DNA of 64,000 nt from CAZYTM01 sp964649725 (GTDB lineage Bacteria > Desulfobacterota > Desulfuromonadia > Geobacterales > Geobacteraceae), in assembly GCA_964649725.1 (NCBI GenBank), contig CAZYTM010000010.1, forward strand, positions 54,843-118,842. The letters are read 5' to 3'. How positions within the stretch are numbered: the stretch's first letter is position 1; each line of letters starts with the position of its first letter. Positions 55,148-64,000 of the stretch are shown piece by piece. The position numbers and the translations under genes are program-made. The notes below the pieces were generated by a model that saw only the letters and a list, made by a program, of their open reading frames with translations, made no database searches and was not told the DNA's origin.

Positions 55148-55756
55148 ATGTTATTGACGATTAATTCAGATAATCCGCAGGAACGTTTTATTAATAATGT
55201 AGTGGAGGTTCTCCAACAAGGGGGTATAATTGCCTACCCTACAGATACTACCTATGGCATTGGCTGCAGTATTTTCAATAAGAAAGGTATTGATCGGATA
55301 TATCACTTAAAGCAAAGAGAAAAGAAAAAACCGTTTTCTTTTATTTGCAGTGAACTCTCTGAAGTGGCTCGATATGCAAAAGTAAGCAATTATGCGTTTA
55401 AAGTGCTGAAACGTCATTTGCCTGGGCCCTATACGTTTGTTCTAGATGCAACAAGCATTGTACCCGAACTACTTGTCACCAAACAAAAGACAGTTGGCAT
55501 TCGAATCCCTGCCAATCCAATCTGCATGAAAATAGTTCAGAAATTGGGGCATCCGATTGTCACTACTAGCGCAAATCTTTCAGGCGAAGAACCTATAGGT
55601 AGCCCATTCATAATTGAACGAGAATTGGGACGACAGCTAGAATTGATTATTGACGGGGGGCCGTTATCAGCAGTAGTAAGTTCAGTGGTCAGCTTAATTA
55701 ACGACACTCCATTGGTACTTCGTAAAGGCGTAGGAGATGTCGGTTGGTGCAATTGA
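55148..55756 (+). CDS. YrdC/Sua5/YciO-family protein (threonylcarbamoyl-AMP synthase type)
   Basis: A 202-residue single-domain YrdC-like protein. The substrate-site motifs are AYPTDTTYGIGCSIFNKKG, KQREKKKPFSF and TSANLSGEEP. Family members make threonylcarbamoyl-AMP for the t6A modification of tRNA; YciO relatives differ in activity. I cannot separate TsaC from YciO by eye, so no symbol is given. It is coupled to the M29 gene. Confidence 0.88.
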   Translation: MLLTINSDNPQERFINNVVEVLQQGGIIAYPTDTTYGIGCSIFNKKGIDRIYHLKQREKKKPFSFICSELSEVARYAKVSNYAFKVLKRHLPGPYTFVLDATSIVPELLVTKQKTVGIRIPANPICMKIVQKLGHPIVTTSANLSGEEPIGSPFIIERELGRQLELIIDGGPLSAVVSSVVSLINDTPLVLRKGVGDVGWCN

Positions 55757-55771
55757 GACTGGCCTAAATCA

Positions 55772-56128
55772 ATGCGTAAAAGAACTGTTAAGTTAGGGCT
55801 GAATTTACTTTGCTGCGGCTTATTATTAGTCATAGTTGCAATATTCTTCCACAATCAGATGGCTAATATATTTGTAATGACGTCAGGCAGTGAATTCCGA
55901 TTAATTATGTTCGGACTTTTCTGGGGAGGTGTATTAGGTTGTGTGGGAACAATTATAACCTGTTTCGGCATGGTGCAATCCCCTCTTGCAAATAGTCGAG
56001 AAAGCCAGTTGAAAAAAGTAACCTATGCATTAGTCATTATGATCATACTTTTTGTCTGGCTTCTTACAAACTTATCCAAAACGACATCGCCGCCACGTCT
56101 TAAGCCGGGGAATACTATTATAATTTAA
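55772..56128 (+). CDS. Small membrane protein, unknown function
   Basis: A 118-residue protein with three hydrophobic segments (LNLLCCGLLLVIVAIFF, IMFGLFWGGVLGCVGTIITCF, VTYALVIMIILFVWLL) and basic connecting loops. I do not recognise the family. It starts 16 bases after the YrdC gene and ends before the strong promoter at 56219, so it closes the dut-M29-YrdC group. Confidence 0.65.
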   Translation: MRKRTVKLGLNLLCCGLLLVIVAIFFHNQMANIFVMTSGSEFRLIMFGLFWGGVLGCVGTIITCFGMVQSPLANSRESQLKKVTYALVIMIILFVWLLTNLSKTTSPPRLKPGNTIII

Positions 56129-56218
56129 TAGTTAAGTTATAGATACCATTCTTCTTGCATAATTAATACTGATAGTATAAATAAAATTAATGTTAAAATG
56201 TATAACAGGTTATTTTTC

Positions 56219-56246
56219 TTGACAAAATAAGTAGTATCTTTATACT
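56219..56246 (+). promoter_or_regulatory. Promoter of the yceD-rpmF-plsX lipid operon
   Basis: TTGACA (56219-56224) and TATACT (56241-56246) are 16 bases apart, a near-consensus sigma-70 promoter. Initiation near 56253 leaves a short leader of about 23 bases before yceD. Confidence 0.85.
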
Positions 56247-56275
56247 AAAAAACTTTGATTCTATAATGGAAAATT

Positions 56276-56812
56276 ATGTATATACATTTGGAAGAAGTAA
56301 AGAGGAATGATGTCGCTCTGGCTGTTGTTAAGCAGGTAGAATGTTTCCCCTCCTTGGTGGAGCTGCAGGAGATGGGCGCATGCAGTTTTCTGGAACCATT
56401 GAGAGTTTCAATTAATGCATCTTGTGAGTTTGACCAAATACGGGTGTCTGGTTCGATAGCAACACAAATTAAATTGTCATGTTCTCGTTGCCTAAATGAG
56501 TATGCTATTGAATTGGATGTCCCATTTACTATTTATTATACTAAAGCAACCAATATACCTCAAGATGCTGAGCTTGAATTAGCAGAAAATGATCTCATGA
56601 CAAGCACATATGATGGGGATGTAATTGATCTTACATCTGAAATAGCAGCACAAATAATTATGGAAATACCTATAAAGCCTCTTTGTAATGATGATTGTCG
56701 GGGGCTATGCAGTGTATGTGGTGCTGAGCTTAATATTTCTGAATGTGGGTGTAGTCAGCATTTGACAAGTCTGAAATTCAGTGCGCTGAGTAATCTAAAA
56801 GTAAAGAGATAA
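56276..56812 (+). CDS. yceD: YceD/DUF177 protein
   Basis: A 178-residue DUF177 protein: SCEFDQIRVSGSIATQIKLSCSRCLNEYAIELDVPF and the Cys-rich end CNDDCRGLCSVCGAELN are characteristic, the latter a probable zinc site. It is thought to act in 23S rRNA accumulation and is nearly always found upstream of rpmF, as here (12 bases). It heads the operon from the strong promoter. Confidence 0.93.
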   Translation: MYIHLEEVKRNDVALAVVKQVECFPSLVELQEMGACSFLEPLRVSINASCEFDQIRVSGSIATQIKLSCSRCLNEYAIELDVPFTIYYTKATNIPQDAELELAENDLMTSTYDGDVIDLTSEIAAQIIMEIPIKPLCNDDCRGLCSVCGAELNISECGCSQHLTSLKFSALSNLKVKR

Positions 56813-56824
56813 GGAGAGACACTA

Positions 56825-57007
56825 ATGGCAGTACCAAAGAAAAAGACATCGAAATCTCGAAAAAATATGCGTCGTGCGCATGACTTCTTGACCGCACCTA
56901 CAGTTGCAAACTGTCCCCAATGTAAAGCACCCAAATTGCCACATCGCGTCTGCCCATCTTGTGGCACCTACAAAGGAAAAGAAGTAATCAAAACTGAAGA
57001 TCTATAG
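56825..57007 (+). CDS. rpmF: 50S ribosomal protein L32
   Basis: A 60-residue L32. The N-terminus [20 protein letters not shown] is followed by a zinc ribbon [17 protein letters not shown]. The Cys4 type requires zinc. AAGGAG precedes the ATG. Confidence 0.97.
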   Translation: MAVPKKKTSKSRKNMRRAHDFLTAPTVANCPQCKAPKLPHRVCPSCGTYKGKEVIKTEDL

Positions 57008-57049
57008 GTTCATTAGTAAAATAGTTTATATACCACTCCCAGGGGTCAT

Positions 57050-58090
57050 ATGAGAGTTGCTGTTGATGCAATGGGCGGCGATAATGCTCCCGCAGTTGAG
57101 GTAGAAGGAGCGGTTGCTGCGGTCAGGGAATTTGGAATTCCCGTTACTCTGGCAGGCGACACAGTACGGTTACGTGCTGAGTTGGCGCAACATGATATTG
57201 GTGGTCTCGATATCGAAATTCACCATGCCAGTGAAGTGGTGGAAATGCATGATTCTGCATCTGATGCTGTACGTAAAAAAAGGGATTCCTCTATTCGTGT
57301 AGCATTTGAATTAGTAAAAAACGGACATGCTGCAGCTGTGGTAAGTGCTGGAAACTCTGGAGCCACCATGGCTGCTGGTATGTTTATACTAAAAAGGGTA
57401 AAAGGAATTGAACGTCCAGCAATCGCGCAAATATTTCCAACATTGCGTGGAAAGACACTTGTCCTTGACGTGGGAGGTAATGTCGATTGTAAGGCAATTC
57501 ATTTGGTACAGTTTGCTGTAATGGGGGAAATATATGCAAAATGCGTTATGGGTATTGATAACCCCACCATCGGGCTTCTCTCAAATGGAGAAGAGGAGTC
57601 AAAAGGAAATGATTTGACTCGAGAGACAAATCTACTTCTAAAGAAAATTTCCATGAACTATGCTGGCTATGTGGAAGGTCGAGATATTTTCAATGGAGTA
57701 GTAGATGTTGTTGTATGTGATGGATTTGTTGGAAATGTAGTTCTTAAGCTTTCCGAGGGGCTTTGCGAAGTAGTTGGCAAGATGTTAAAAGAAGAGATTT
57801 CGCGGTCGTTTATAACAAAATTAGGATATCTATTTGCTCGACCAGCATTCGAAAACTTTAAGAAAAAAGTTGATTATACTGAATATGGTGGTGCACCTCT
57901 GCTTGGTATTGATGGTGTTGGGATGATTTGTCATGGTGGTTCTAATGCAAAAGCTATCAAGAATGCTATTCGTTTCGCCCATGAATATGCAAAGCAAGGG
58001 GTAAATAAAAGGGTGGCCGATAAACTGCAAGAAAATGTCGAACTATATATGCAGCAACGTGAATTTCAAGTTGACTTAGTGTCCAGTTAG
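57050..58090 (+). CDS. plsX: Phosphate acyltransferase PlsX
   Basis: A 346-residue Pls[15 protein letters not shown] at the N-terminus, the [14 protein letters not shown] segment, and [13 protein letters not shown]. It converts acyl-ACP to acyl-phosphate for glycerolipid synthesis. Upstream is rpmF; downstream, where fabH normally follows, there is about 0.5 kb without a gene. Confidence 0.97.
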   Translation: MRVAVDAMGGDNAPAVEVEGAVAAVREFGIPVTLAGDTVRLRAELAQHDIGGLDIEIHHASEVVEMHDSASDAVRKKRDSSIRVAFELVKNGHAAAVVSAGNSGATMAAGMFILKRVKGIERPAIAQIFPTLRGKTLVLDVGGNVDCKAIHLVQFAVMGEIYAKCVMGIDNPTIGLLSNGEEESKGNDLTRETNLLLKKISMNYAGYVEGRDIFNGVVDVVVCDGFVGNVVLKLSEGLCEVVGKMLKEEISRSFITKLGYLFARPAFENFKKKVDYTEYGGAPLLGIDGVGMICHGGSNAKAIKNAIRFAHEYAKQGVNKRVADKLQENVELYMQQREFQVDLVSS

Positions 58091-58631
58091 GGAGGCATCA
58101 AGAGAAGTTACTGCCATGATCTACCTGCACAAGTTCGGCTTTCTAGAGATAGTTATGATAAATTATGGCATGAAACTAAATATAGTTAAGCTTTACGATG
58201 ATAATAGGAAAGTTAACAACATTTTTCTGTAACAGGGGGGTATAATTCAGATGCACTCTCCCCGCACAACCAAATGTGGATCCATCAGACCAGAATATGC
58301 CGGCATATTTAGATTTAATCAATGTAGTTATATGAAATTTTCAAGCAAGAAAAGAACTGGTTAGATTTTTATCTGTTTTGTTGGTTGCTGTTGGTTTGAA
58401 GGGTGCTCTGCTTAATTGCCTTTAACCACATCAAGTAAGCAGTATTGTTATTTATGAGAATGATAAGCGACTCAAAATATTGAATTAAATTTATATTAAT
58501 CTTGGACGGCAAAGAGATATGATGAAATGTTTGCAGTAAACGACCGAAATTATAGCACCTGGTGATATTTTTTGAGTTATCACTCTGATGATCGATTGAA
58601 AATTGTAATAATTGATGGAAGGATAATGGAA
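58091..58631. other. Gap between plsX and fabD, no fabH
   Basis: About 540 bases, mostly AT-rich. The typical order is plsX-fabH-fabD, yet no fabH frame or recognisable fragment (for example an active-site CAGF or NAN region) is visible in any frame. A short frame at 58251-58364 (37 codons) is not supported. No strong terminator stands out. The region may carry the promoter of the fabD operon. Confidence 0.6.
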
Positions 58632-59558
58632 ATGAATGCTTTTCTGTTCCCTGGGCAGGGGTCTCAATATGCTGGCATGGGTAAAGAGATTGCTGAAAAT
58701 TTCTCTATAGCAATGCAGACCTTTGCTGAAGCCGATGAAGCTCTAGGTATCCATCTTCGAAAACTATGCTTTGAAGGTCCTGATGAAGAACTGAAGCTTA
58801 CTGCCAACACACAGCCTGCCATACTAGCTGCTAGTATCGCAGTTTACCGCGTTATTCAACAAGAAACCGGAATTTCTGCCGCATACATGGCTGGACACTC
58901 TCTTGGGGAGTTCACGGCGCTGGTAGCTGCGGGGGCATTGACATTTGCTGATGCTGTAAGAGTAGTACGAGCCCGTGGTTTATATATGCAGGAGGCAGTA
59001 CCGATTGGAACTGGTGCTATGGCAGCTATTCTTGGTGTTGAGCGGGATGAATTGTCAGATATTTGCAATCAAGCAGCAAAAGGTGAAGTTGTCTCGCCTG
59101 CTAATTTTAATTCCCCCGGTCAAATTGTTATTGCAGGTAATAGCTTGGCAGTTAATCGTGCAATTGAGATTGCTAAAGCTCGCGGGTATCGGAAAGCGAT
59201 GCTACTACCAGTGAGCGCTCCTTTCCACTGCAGCCTGATGCAACCAGCAGCAGATCGACTAAAAATGAATTTGGTTGATTTGTCACTACAGCCGTTACAG
59301 GTGCCCGTAGTGACAAATGTGGAAGCTGAGCCAAATAGTGATATTACTTTGGTAAAAAATTTGCTGGTACAGCAAGTTTGTGCACCAGTACGTTGGCATG
59401 AATCAGTTCTTAAAATGCACAGTTTGGGAGTAAACAATTTTATCGAGATTGGCCCCGGCAAAGTTCTTACCGGATTGGTCAAGAGGATTGTCAAAGATTC
59501 ATCAACTTCCAATGTTGAAGATGTATTATCCTTGAAGACTATTATGAGCACTGGATAA
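58632..59558 (+). CDS. fabD: Malonyl CoA-ACP transacylase
   Basis: About 308 residues from the ATG at 58632, nine bases after GGAAGG (58626 is a close alternative; farther upstream frame from a TTG at 58572 is unlikely). The N-terminus NAFLFPGQGSQY, the nucleophile in GHS90LGE, and the catalytic His in APFHCSLM are present. It loads malonyl units onto ACP. Confidence 0.95.
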   Translation: MNAFLFPGQGSQYAGMGKEIAENFSIAMQTFAEADEALGIHLRKLCFEGPDEELKLTANTQPAILAASIAVYRVIQQETGISAAYMAGHSLGEFTALVAAGALTFADAVRVVRARGLYMQEAVPIGTGAMAAILGVERDELSDICNQAAKGEVVSPANFNSPGQIVIAGNSLAVNRAIEIAKARGYRKAMLLPVSAPFHCSLMQPAADRLKMNLVDLSLQPLQVPVVTNVEAEPNSDITLVKNLLVQQVCAPVRWHESVLKMHSLGVNNFIEIGPGKVLTGLVKRIVKDSSTSNVEDVLSLKTIMSTG

Positions 59559-59614
59559 GTATTTTCGAAAGCTAGTTTTTAATATGTGGCAAGAAGTTGA
59601 AAGGAGATGTTTAA

Positions 59615-60352
59615 ATGCCAAATAATAAAGTTGCTGTGGTTACGGGTGCTTCGCGTGGGATTGGGCGTAGCATAGCGTTGGCACTGGCTGCTCGTGGTGC
59701 AAACATTGTGGTGATGGATATTGCCAAAGATGGGGTTGACACAGTAGTGGCTGAAATCGCTCAAATGGGGGTTAAGTCATTCGGAGTAATTGGCAATGTT
59801 ACTGTTACTGATGATGTCGAACGAATGATTGATGAGGCAGTAGCTGCTTTTGGCCATGTAGACATTCTTGTTAATAATGCAGGTATTACCAGGGACGGGT
59901 TATTGTTGCGAATGAAGGACGAGGATTGGGATGCTGTGTTGACTGTCAATTTAAAGGGTGCTTTCCTCTGTAGCCGAGCTGCAGCTAAAGTGATGTCCAA
60001 GCAACGTTATGGCCGCATTATTAATATCGCATCAGTTGTAGGTCAGATGGGGAATACTGGTCAGGCTAATTATTGTGCCAGTAAGGCTGGGCTTATGGGG
60101 CTTACCAAGTCCAACGCCCGAGAACTTGCACGTCGTAATATAACTGTAAACGCTGTAGCACCCGGTTTTATTGCTACAGATATGACGGAAGCTTTGCCAG
60201 AGAAAACACGTCAGGAATTGGCAGCCCAGATTCCTTTAGAGCGTCTTGGTAGTTCCGATGATATTGCCAATGCGGTAGTATTTCTTGCTTCTGAGGCCTC
60301 TGGATATATAACTGGGCAGGTGCTTGCAGTTAATGGCGGTATGTATATGTAA
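59615..60352 (+). CDS. fabG: 3-oxoacyl-ACP reductase
   Basis: A 245-residue short-chain dehydrogenase. TGASRGIGRSIAL binds NADPH, NNAGITRDG is conserved, and the active site is Ser (IINIASVVGQMG) with YCASKAG providing Tyr and Lys. Fatty acid chain reduction step. GAAAGGAG precedes the ATG. Confidence 0.96.
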   Translation: MPNNKVAVVTGASRGIGRSIALALAARGANIVVMDIAKDGVDTVVAEIAQMGVKSFGVIGNVTVTDDVERMIDEAVAAFGHVDILVNNAGITRDGLLLRMKDEDWDAVLTVNLKGAFLCSRAAAKVMSKQRYGRIINIASVVGQMGNTGQANYCASKAGLMGLTKSNARELARRNITVNAVAPGFIATDMTEALPEKTRQELAAQIPLERLGSSDDIANAVVFLASEASGYITGQVLAVNGGMYM

Positions 60353-60451
60353 AAAATATCATTTGCAATTTAGTCGTTTCATGTTATGAAGCAGAAACGT
60401 GGTTAAATAACAAACCTGAAAAGGTAATTTACATTAATGGAGGTAAAGGGG

Positions 60452-60685
60452 ATGTCCGCAATCGACAAAAGAGTTAAAGAAATCGTGGCTGAACAGCTAG
60501 GTGTGGACGAGGCACAGGTGACTAACGAGGCTTCGTTCATGGATGACCTCGGCGCTGATTCACTTGATACAGTTGAGTTGGTAATGGCTTTGGAAGAGGA
60601 GTTCGATATTGAAATCTCCGATGAGGATGCCGAAAAGATCCAGACAGTTCAAGATGCTATTGATTATATAACTGACCATACCTAA
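60452..60685 (+). CDS. acpP: Acyl carrier protein
   Basis: A 77-residue ACP. The phosphopantetheine Ser37 lies in GADSLD, and acidic helix II ([14 protein letters not shown]) follows. The ATG at 60452 is seven bases after GGAGG; the open frame starts five codons earlier at an ATG overlapping that site. It carries acyl chains for the fab enzymes around it. Confidence 0.97.
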   Translation: MSAIDKRVKEIVAEQLGVDEAQVTNEASFMDDLGADSLDTVELVMALEEEFDIEISDEDAEKIQTVQDAIDYITDHT

Positions 60686-60697
60686 CCAGGTGCAAGA

Positions 60698-60726
60698 GGG
60701 GGAGGTTATGCTCCCCTTTTTAATTA
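60698..60726 (+). terminator. Terminator between acpP and fabF
   Basis: GGGGAG (60699-60704) pairs with CTCCCC (60711-60716), loop GTTATG, followed by TTTTTAATTAATT. Partial termination would raise acpP mRNA relative to fabF, which fits the high need for ACP. Confidence 0.8.
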
Positions 60727-60759
60727 ATTAGAATCGGTTAGCATGAGGAGATTCTGTCT

Positions 60760-61992
60760 ATGAGAAGAGTTGTTGTGACGGGAGTAGGTGTAGTTTCGCC
60801 ACTCGGAATTGGTAACAATGCCAATTGGGACGCCTTGACTGCAGGTAGATCAGGGATAGGTTACATTACCAGGTTCGATGCTTCTGAAATTCCTGTCAAG
60901 ATCGCCGGTGAAGTCAAGAATTTCGTGCCAGAGGATTTCATCGACAAAAAAGAAGTCAAAAAGATGGACCTTTTTATTCAATATTCGTTGGCTGCCAGTC
61001 ATTTTGCAATGGAAGATTCGGGCCTTGTAATCGATGATTCAAATGCAGAACGAATCGGTGTTTTGGTAGGTGCTGGACTTGGAGGGCTACCTACCATTGA
61101 AAAATATCATAGTGCTATGTTGGAAGGTGGCTATAAAAAAATATCACCATTTTTTATCCCAATGCTTATCATTAATTTGGCGCCTGGTCATATATCTATG
61201 AAATATGGCGCAAAAGGGCCGAATGTTTCTTCTGTCTCAGCCTGTGCAACTGGAACTCACTCCATTGGCGATGCCTATCACATGATTAAAAGAGGTGATG
61301 CCGATGCCATGATTGCTGGTGGCACTGAATCTACAGTAACACCGCTAGGCATTGGTGGATTTGCGGTGATGAAGGCACTTTCAGATCGTAACGATGACCC
61401 AACTGCTGCATCACGTCCATTTGAAAAGAACCGTGATGGTTTTGTAATGGGAGAAGGTGCGGGTATTCTTATTCTTGAGGAGTATGAGTTTGCCAAACAG
61501 CGCAATGCCAGAATTTATGCCGAAGTAGTTGGATATGGATTAACTGGTGATGCATATCATTTGACTGCCCCAGCACCTGGGGGTGAAGGTGCAGCCCGTT
61601 GCATGAAGATGGCGTTGAAAGGGGCTGAATTAAATCCCGAACAGCTTAATTATATAAATGCCCATGGCACATCTACTCCGTATAATGATCTCTATGAAAC
61701 CATGGCAATAAAGACGGTGTTTGGTGATTATGCAAATAAACTAATGATATCTTCAACTAAATCAATGACAGGGCATCTCCTCGGCGCAGCAGGTGGCATT
61801 GAAGCAGTATTTTCTATTATGGCTCTTCATAATGGGGTTGTCCCGCCAACAATAAACTACCATGAGCCAGATCCAGAGTGCGATCTAGACTACGTTCCTA
61901 ATACTGCCAGAGAACAACAAATTACATATGCTATGAGCAATAATTTCGGTTTTGGTGGTACAAATGCCAGCCTGTTATTTAAAAAGCTTTAA
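60760..61992 (+). CDS. fabF: 3-oxoacyl-ACP synthase II
   Basis: A 410-residue KAS II with the Cys-His-His triad: Cys162 in [10 protein letters not shown], His in INAHGTST and His in [13 protein letters not shown]. It elongates acyl-ACP with malonyl-ACP. It follows the acpP terminator, has its own ribosome site, and precedes rpiB by nine bases. Confidence 0.97.
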   Translation: MRRVVVTGVGVVSPLGIGNNANWDALTAGRSGIGYITRFDASEIPVKIAGEVKNFVPEDFIDKKEVKKMDLFIQYSLAASHFAMEDSGLVIDDSNAERIGVLVGAGLGGLPTIEKYHSAMLEGGYKKISPFFIPMLIINLAPGHISMKYGAKGPNVSSVSACATGTHSIGDAYHMIKRGDADAMIAGGTESTVTPLGIGGFAVMKALSDRNDDPTAASRPFEKNRDGFVMGEGAGILILEEYEFAKQRNARIYAEVVGYGLTGDAYHLTAPAPGGEGAARCMKMALKGAELNPEQLNYINAHGTSTPYNDLYETMAIKTVFGDYANKLMISSTKSMTGHLLGAAGGIEAVFSIMALHNGVVPPTINYHEPDPECDLDYVPNTAREQQITYAMSNNFGFGGTNASLLFKKL

Positions 61993-62001
61993 GGGGTAGT
62001 T

Positions 62002-62448
62002 ATGATCGCGCTTGGCAGTGATCATGGTGGGCTGGAACTTAAAAAGGCTGTTAGTGATCTTCTTCAAGAGCGTGGTATAGCTATAAGAGATTGTGGCACC
62101 GATAGTAATAATTCTGTAGATTATCCAGAATTCGGTGAAAAGGTAGCTATACTTGTGGCTACTGGCGAGGTAAAGTTAGGTATCCTTTTTTGTGGTACCG
62201 GTATAGGGATGTCGATTGTTGCAAATAAGTTCCCAGGTGTCAGGGCGGCATTGGTCACAGATGTCTTTATGGCAAAGATGGCTAAAGAGCATAATAACGC
62301 CAATATACTTGTTCTTGGCGGAAGAGTGCTTGATGAGTCATTAGCTAAAGATATGGTCATTTCTTGGCTTGACTCTGAGTTCGCAGGAGGCCGGCATCAA
62401 AAACGTTTGGATAAAATCACTTTGTTAGAGCAGAAACTTTGCAAATAG
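62002..62448 (+). CDS. rpiB: Ribose-5-phosphate isomerase B
   Basis: A 148-residue RpiB/LacAB-type isomerase: GSDHGGLELKKAV, YPEFGEKVA, GILFCGTGIGMSI with the catalytic Cys, and HNNANILVLGGRV. It interconverts ribose-5-P and ribulose-5-P. It stands between fabF and glyA, the usual order in Geobacter-like genomes. Confidence 0.96.
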   Translation: MIALGSDHGGLELKKAVSDLLQERGIAIRDCGTDSNNSVDYPEFGEKVAILVATGEVKLGILFCGTGIGMSIVANKFPGVRAALVTDVFMAKMAKEHNNANILVLGGRVLDESLAKDMVISWLDSEFAGGRHQKRLDKITLLEQKLCK

Positions 62449-62477
62449 TTGTTGAATTTACATGGCTTATTTAGATA

Positions 62478-62505
62478 ACGGGACTGAAAAGTCCCGTTTC
62501 ATTTT
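62478..62505 (+). terminator. Hairpin in the rpiB-glyA gap
   Basis: ACGGGACT (62478-62485) pairs with AGTCCCGT (62490-62497) with a GAAA tetraloop, followed by TTCATTTT. Its position 28 bases before the glyA ATG makes it an attenuator candidate for glyA or a partial terminator of the lipid operon. Confidence 0.65.
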
Positions 62506-62524
62506 AACATTTAAGGAGTTTTCG

Positions 62525-63772
62525 ATGTCGATTCTAGAAACTTTTGACCCTCAAATAGCTAAAGCAATTCGGCAAGAGACCGAACGTCAGGAATACAGCT
62601 TGGAATTAATTGCATCAGAGAATTTTGTCTCTGAGGCTGTCATGGAGGCTCAGGGGTCTGTCTTTACAAATAAATATGCTGAAGGGTATCCAGGCAAACG
62701 TTATTATGGCGGATGTCATAATGCTGATATAGTTGAAAACCTTGCTATTGAGAGAGCAAAGGAACTCTTTGGCGCAGAACATGTCAATGTGCAGCCGCAT
62801 TCCGGATCTCAAGCAAATATGGCTGTATATTTCGCAGCACTAAAGCCTGGTGATACAATCTTAGGGATGAATCTTTCGCATGGTGGGCATTTAACACATG
62901 GCAGTCCTGTTAATTTCTCAGGTCGTTTTTTTAATGTTGTTCCATATGGGGTAAGTAAAGATACTCAGACAATAGACTATGAAGAAGTGGAAAGGCTTGC
63001 TATTGTTCATAAACCAAAAATGATTGTAGTTGGTGCCAGTGCTTACCCGCGTATACTGGATTTCCCTGCATTTCGTAGTATTGCAGATAAAGTAGGAGCA
63101 GTAGTAATGGTGGACATGGCTCATATCGCAGGTCTTGTAGCTGCAGGACTACATCCGAATCCTGTCCCTTTTGCTGAGTATGTAACTACAACTACACATA
63201 AGACATTACGCGGCCCGCGTGGAGGAATGATACTTTGTCGAGAGGAGTATGCAAAAACTCTGAATTCAAATATTTTCCCAGGTATTCAGGGGGGGCCACT
63301 GGTTCATGTAATAGCAGCTAAGGCAGTAGCCCTTAAAGAGGCGTTGACACCAGAATTCAAAGTTTATCAAAGTCAAATAATTAAGAACGCTAGTACTCTT
63401 GCTGCCGAACTGGTGAAGAAAGGTTATAAACTAGTATCGGGTGGAACAGATAATCATCTTATGCTGGTTGATCTTACTGGGACTGAATTAACTGGCAAAG
63501 TTGCCGAAGAAACACTAGACAAGGCGGGCATTACAGTAAATAAGAACACTGTACCATTTGAGACCCGATCACCATTTGTAACATCAGGTATCCGTATAGG
63601 GACTCCCGCTGCTACATCTCATGGGCTAAAGGAGTCGGAGATGGTGGAAGTGGCTGTTTTTATAGCTGAATCATTGGCTAATGTAGATAATGAATCAGAA
63701 TTGGCAAAAATAAAGGGCAGGGTTAATGAATTGATGAAAAAGTTTCCACTTTATGCAGGAAGGTTAAGTTAG
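62525..63772 (+). CDS. glyA: Serine hydroxymethyltransferase
   Basis: A 415-residue SHMT. The start at 62525 ([20 protein letters not shown]) follows AAGGAG; an upstream frame from 62462 runs through the hairpin and is not used. The tetrapyrrole-like core has the PLP lysine in [14 protein letters not shown]. It makes glycine and 5,10-methylene-THF from serine. It ends before a bidirectional terminator. Confidence 0.97.
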   Translation: MSILETFDPQIAKAIRQETERQEYSLELIASENFVSEAVMEAQGSVFTNKYAEGYPGKRYYGGCHNADIVENLAIERAKELFGAEHVNVQPHSGSQANMAVYFAALKPGDTILGMNLSHGGHLTHGSPVNFSGRFFNVVPYGVSKDTQTIDYEEVERLAIVHKPKMIVVGASAYPRILDFPAFRSIADKVGAVVMVDMAHIAGLVAAGLHPNPVPFAEYVTTTTHKTLRGPRGGMILCREEYAKTLNSNIFPGIQGGPLVHVIAAKAVALKEALTPEFKVYQSQIIKNASTLAAELVKKGYKLVSGGTDNHLMLVDLTGTELTGKVAEETLDKAGITVNKNTVPFETRSPFVTSGIRIGTPAATSHGLKESEMVEVAVFIAESLANVDNESELAKIKGRVNELMKKFPLYAGRLS

Positions 63773-63851
63773 TTACGGGGGGATTGTTATTAGCCATTGA
63801 TTACAGATACGCAATTTCATGTATGTTATATTAAATATAATAAGCTAAATT

Positions 63852-63884
63852 AAAAGCGGGGATTAACCCCCCGCTTTTCTTGTC
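63852..63884. terminator. Bidirectional terminator after glyA
   Basis: AAAAGCGGGG (63852-63861) and CCCCGCTTTT (63869-63878) form a perfect ten-base stem with a seven-base loop and T-rich ends on both strands. It terminates glyA and probably also the convergent gene to the right. Confidence 0.9.
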
Positions 63885-63938
63885 AAACTTTCAGTTAATG
63901 TTTAATAAATCAAAATATTATGAATAATTGCAGTATTG

Positions 63939-64000
63939 TCATAGCCCACAGCAGGCCATCTCCTGATCGAGTTTGGCGCGGCTGATCCCTAAAGCCTTGC
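63939..64000 (-). CDS. Possible 3' end of a convergent gene
   Basis: On the minus strand a frame enters from the right edge and ends at a TGA at 63939, giving the last 20 residues KALGISRAKLDQEMACCGL before stop (19 complete codons plus stop). The LGISRAKL pattern recalls the end of a helix-turn-helix, but no family can be named from so little. Its position facing the bidirectional terminator after glyA supports a real gene end. Chance is not excluded. Confidence 0.4.
   Translation of the reverse strand, partial: KALGISRAKLDQEMACCGL

Noticed and set aside
58251..58364. A 37-codon frame in the plsX-fabD gap with GGGGGG upstream
   Set aside because: The purine run is too far (11 bases), codon content is atypical, and no family pattern is visible.

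Overview
The window looks like a chromosomal segment of a Geobacter-like bacterium (Desulfuromonadia, former Deltaproteobacteria). The basis is gene content and order: rimP-nusA-ylxR/Q-infB-rbfA-nrnA-truB-rpsO-pnp, yceD-rpmF-plsX-fabDG-acpP-fabF-rpiB-glyA, a DHH-CBS-tRNA nucleotidyltransferase fusion, GAF-fused GspE, CsgG/LPP20/FecR envelope proteins, and a glnBA operon with a sigma-54-type promoter. The DNA is rather AT-rich for that group, so the genus stays open. There are no rRNA genes, CRISPR arrays, intact IS elements or prophage genes; two tRNAs are present.

Layout. Positions 1-7446 are all minus strand and concern the cell envelope. Read in transcription order they are a secreted transglutaminase-like protein, a metallo-beta-lactamase-fold hydrolase resembling class II cAMP phosphodiesterases, an MlaE-type permease, an MlaF-like ABC ATPase that has lost every catalytic motif, an MCE/MlaD protein, a TPR lipoprotein, a FecR-TPR protein and the start of a CHASE2 sensor protein. 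Positions 7827-13250, plus strand, are a second envelope operon: a FlgT-N-like protein, a CsgG-like lipoprotein, a TPR-SLH lipoprotein, an LPP20-like protein and, after a terminator, a small secreted protein. Then come a GAF-GspE ATPase, tRNA-Gln and tRNA-Glu, an FN3-SLBB polysaccharide export protein with a Wzz-like partner, and a PAP2-HAD-hrpB operon.

From 24.9 to 38.4 kb the window carries an M23 peptidase (minus), glnB-glnA, an M50 protease, trpS, scpA-scpB, a Memo-family gene, the DHH-CBS-nucleotidyltransferase fusion, a glycine-zipper protein, and the minus-strand biotin operon bioB-bioD-bioA preceded by a BirA-type operator. From 38.7 to 41.7 kb lie a small membrane coiled-coil protein, a divergent YchF-like NTPase, a GAF protein and an FNT-family channel.

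From 42.1 to 53.9 kb is the classical transcription/translation superoperon, ending with an M16 peptidase and dut. A strong terminator-like hairpin sits directly against the rimP start. From 54.0 kb come an M29 aminopeptidase, a Sua5/YciO/YrdC gene and a small membrane protein, then the lipid-synthesis operon from a strong promoter at 56.2 kb. There fabH is absent and about 0.5 kb of noncoding DNA separates plsX from fabD. The window ends with rpiB, glyA, a bidirectional terminator and the probable 3' end of a convergent gene.

Most promising for follow-up: the MCE transporter with a pseudo-ATPase, the FlgT/CsgG/LPP20/SLH envelope operon, the hairpin at the rimP start, and the BirA operator on the bio promoter.
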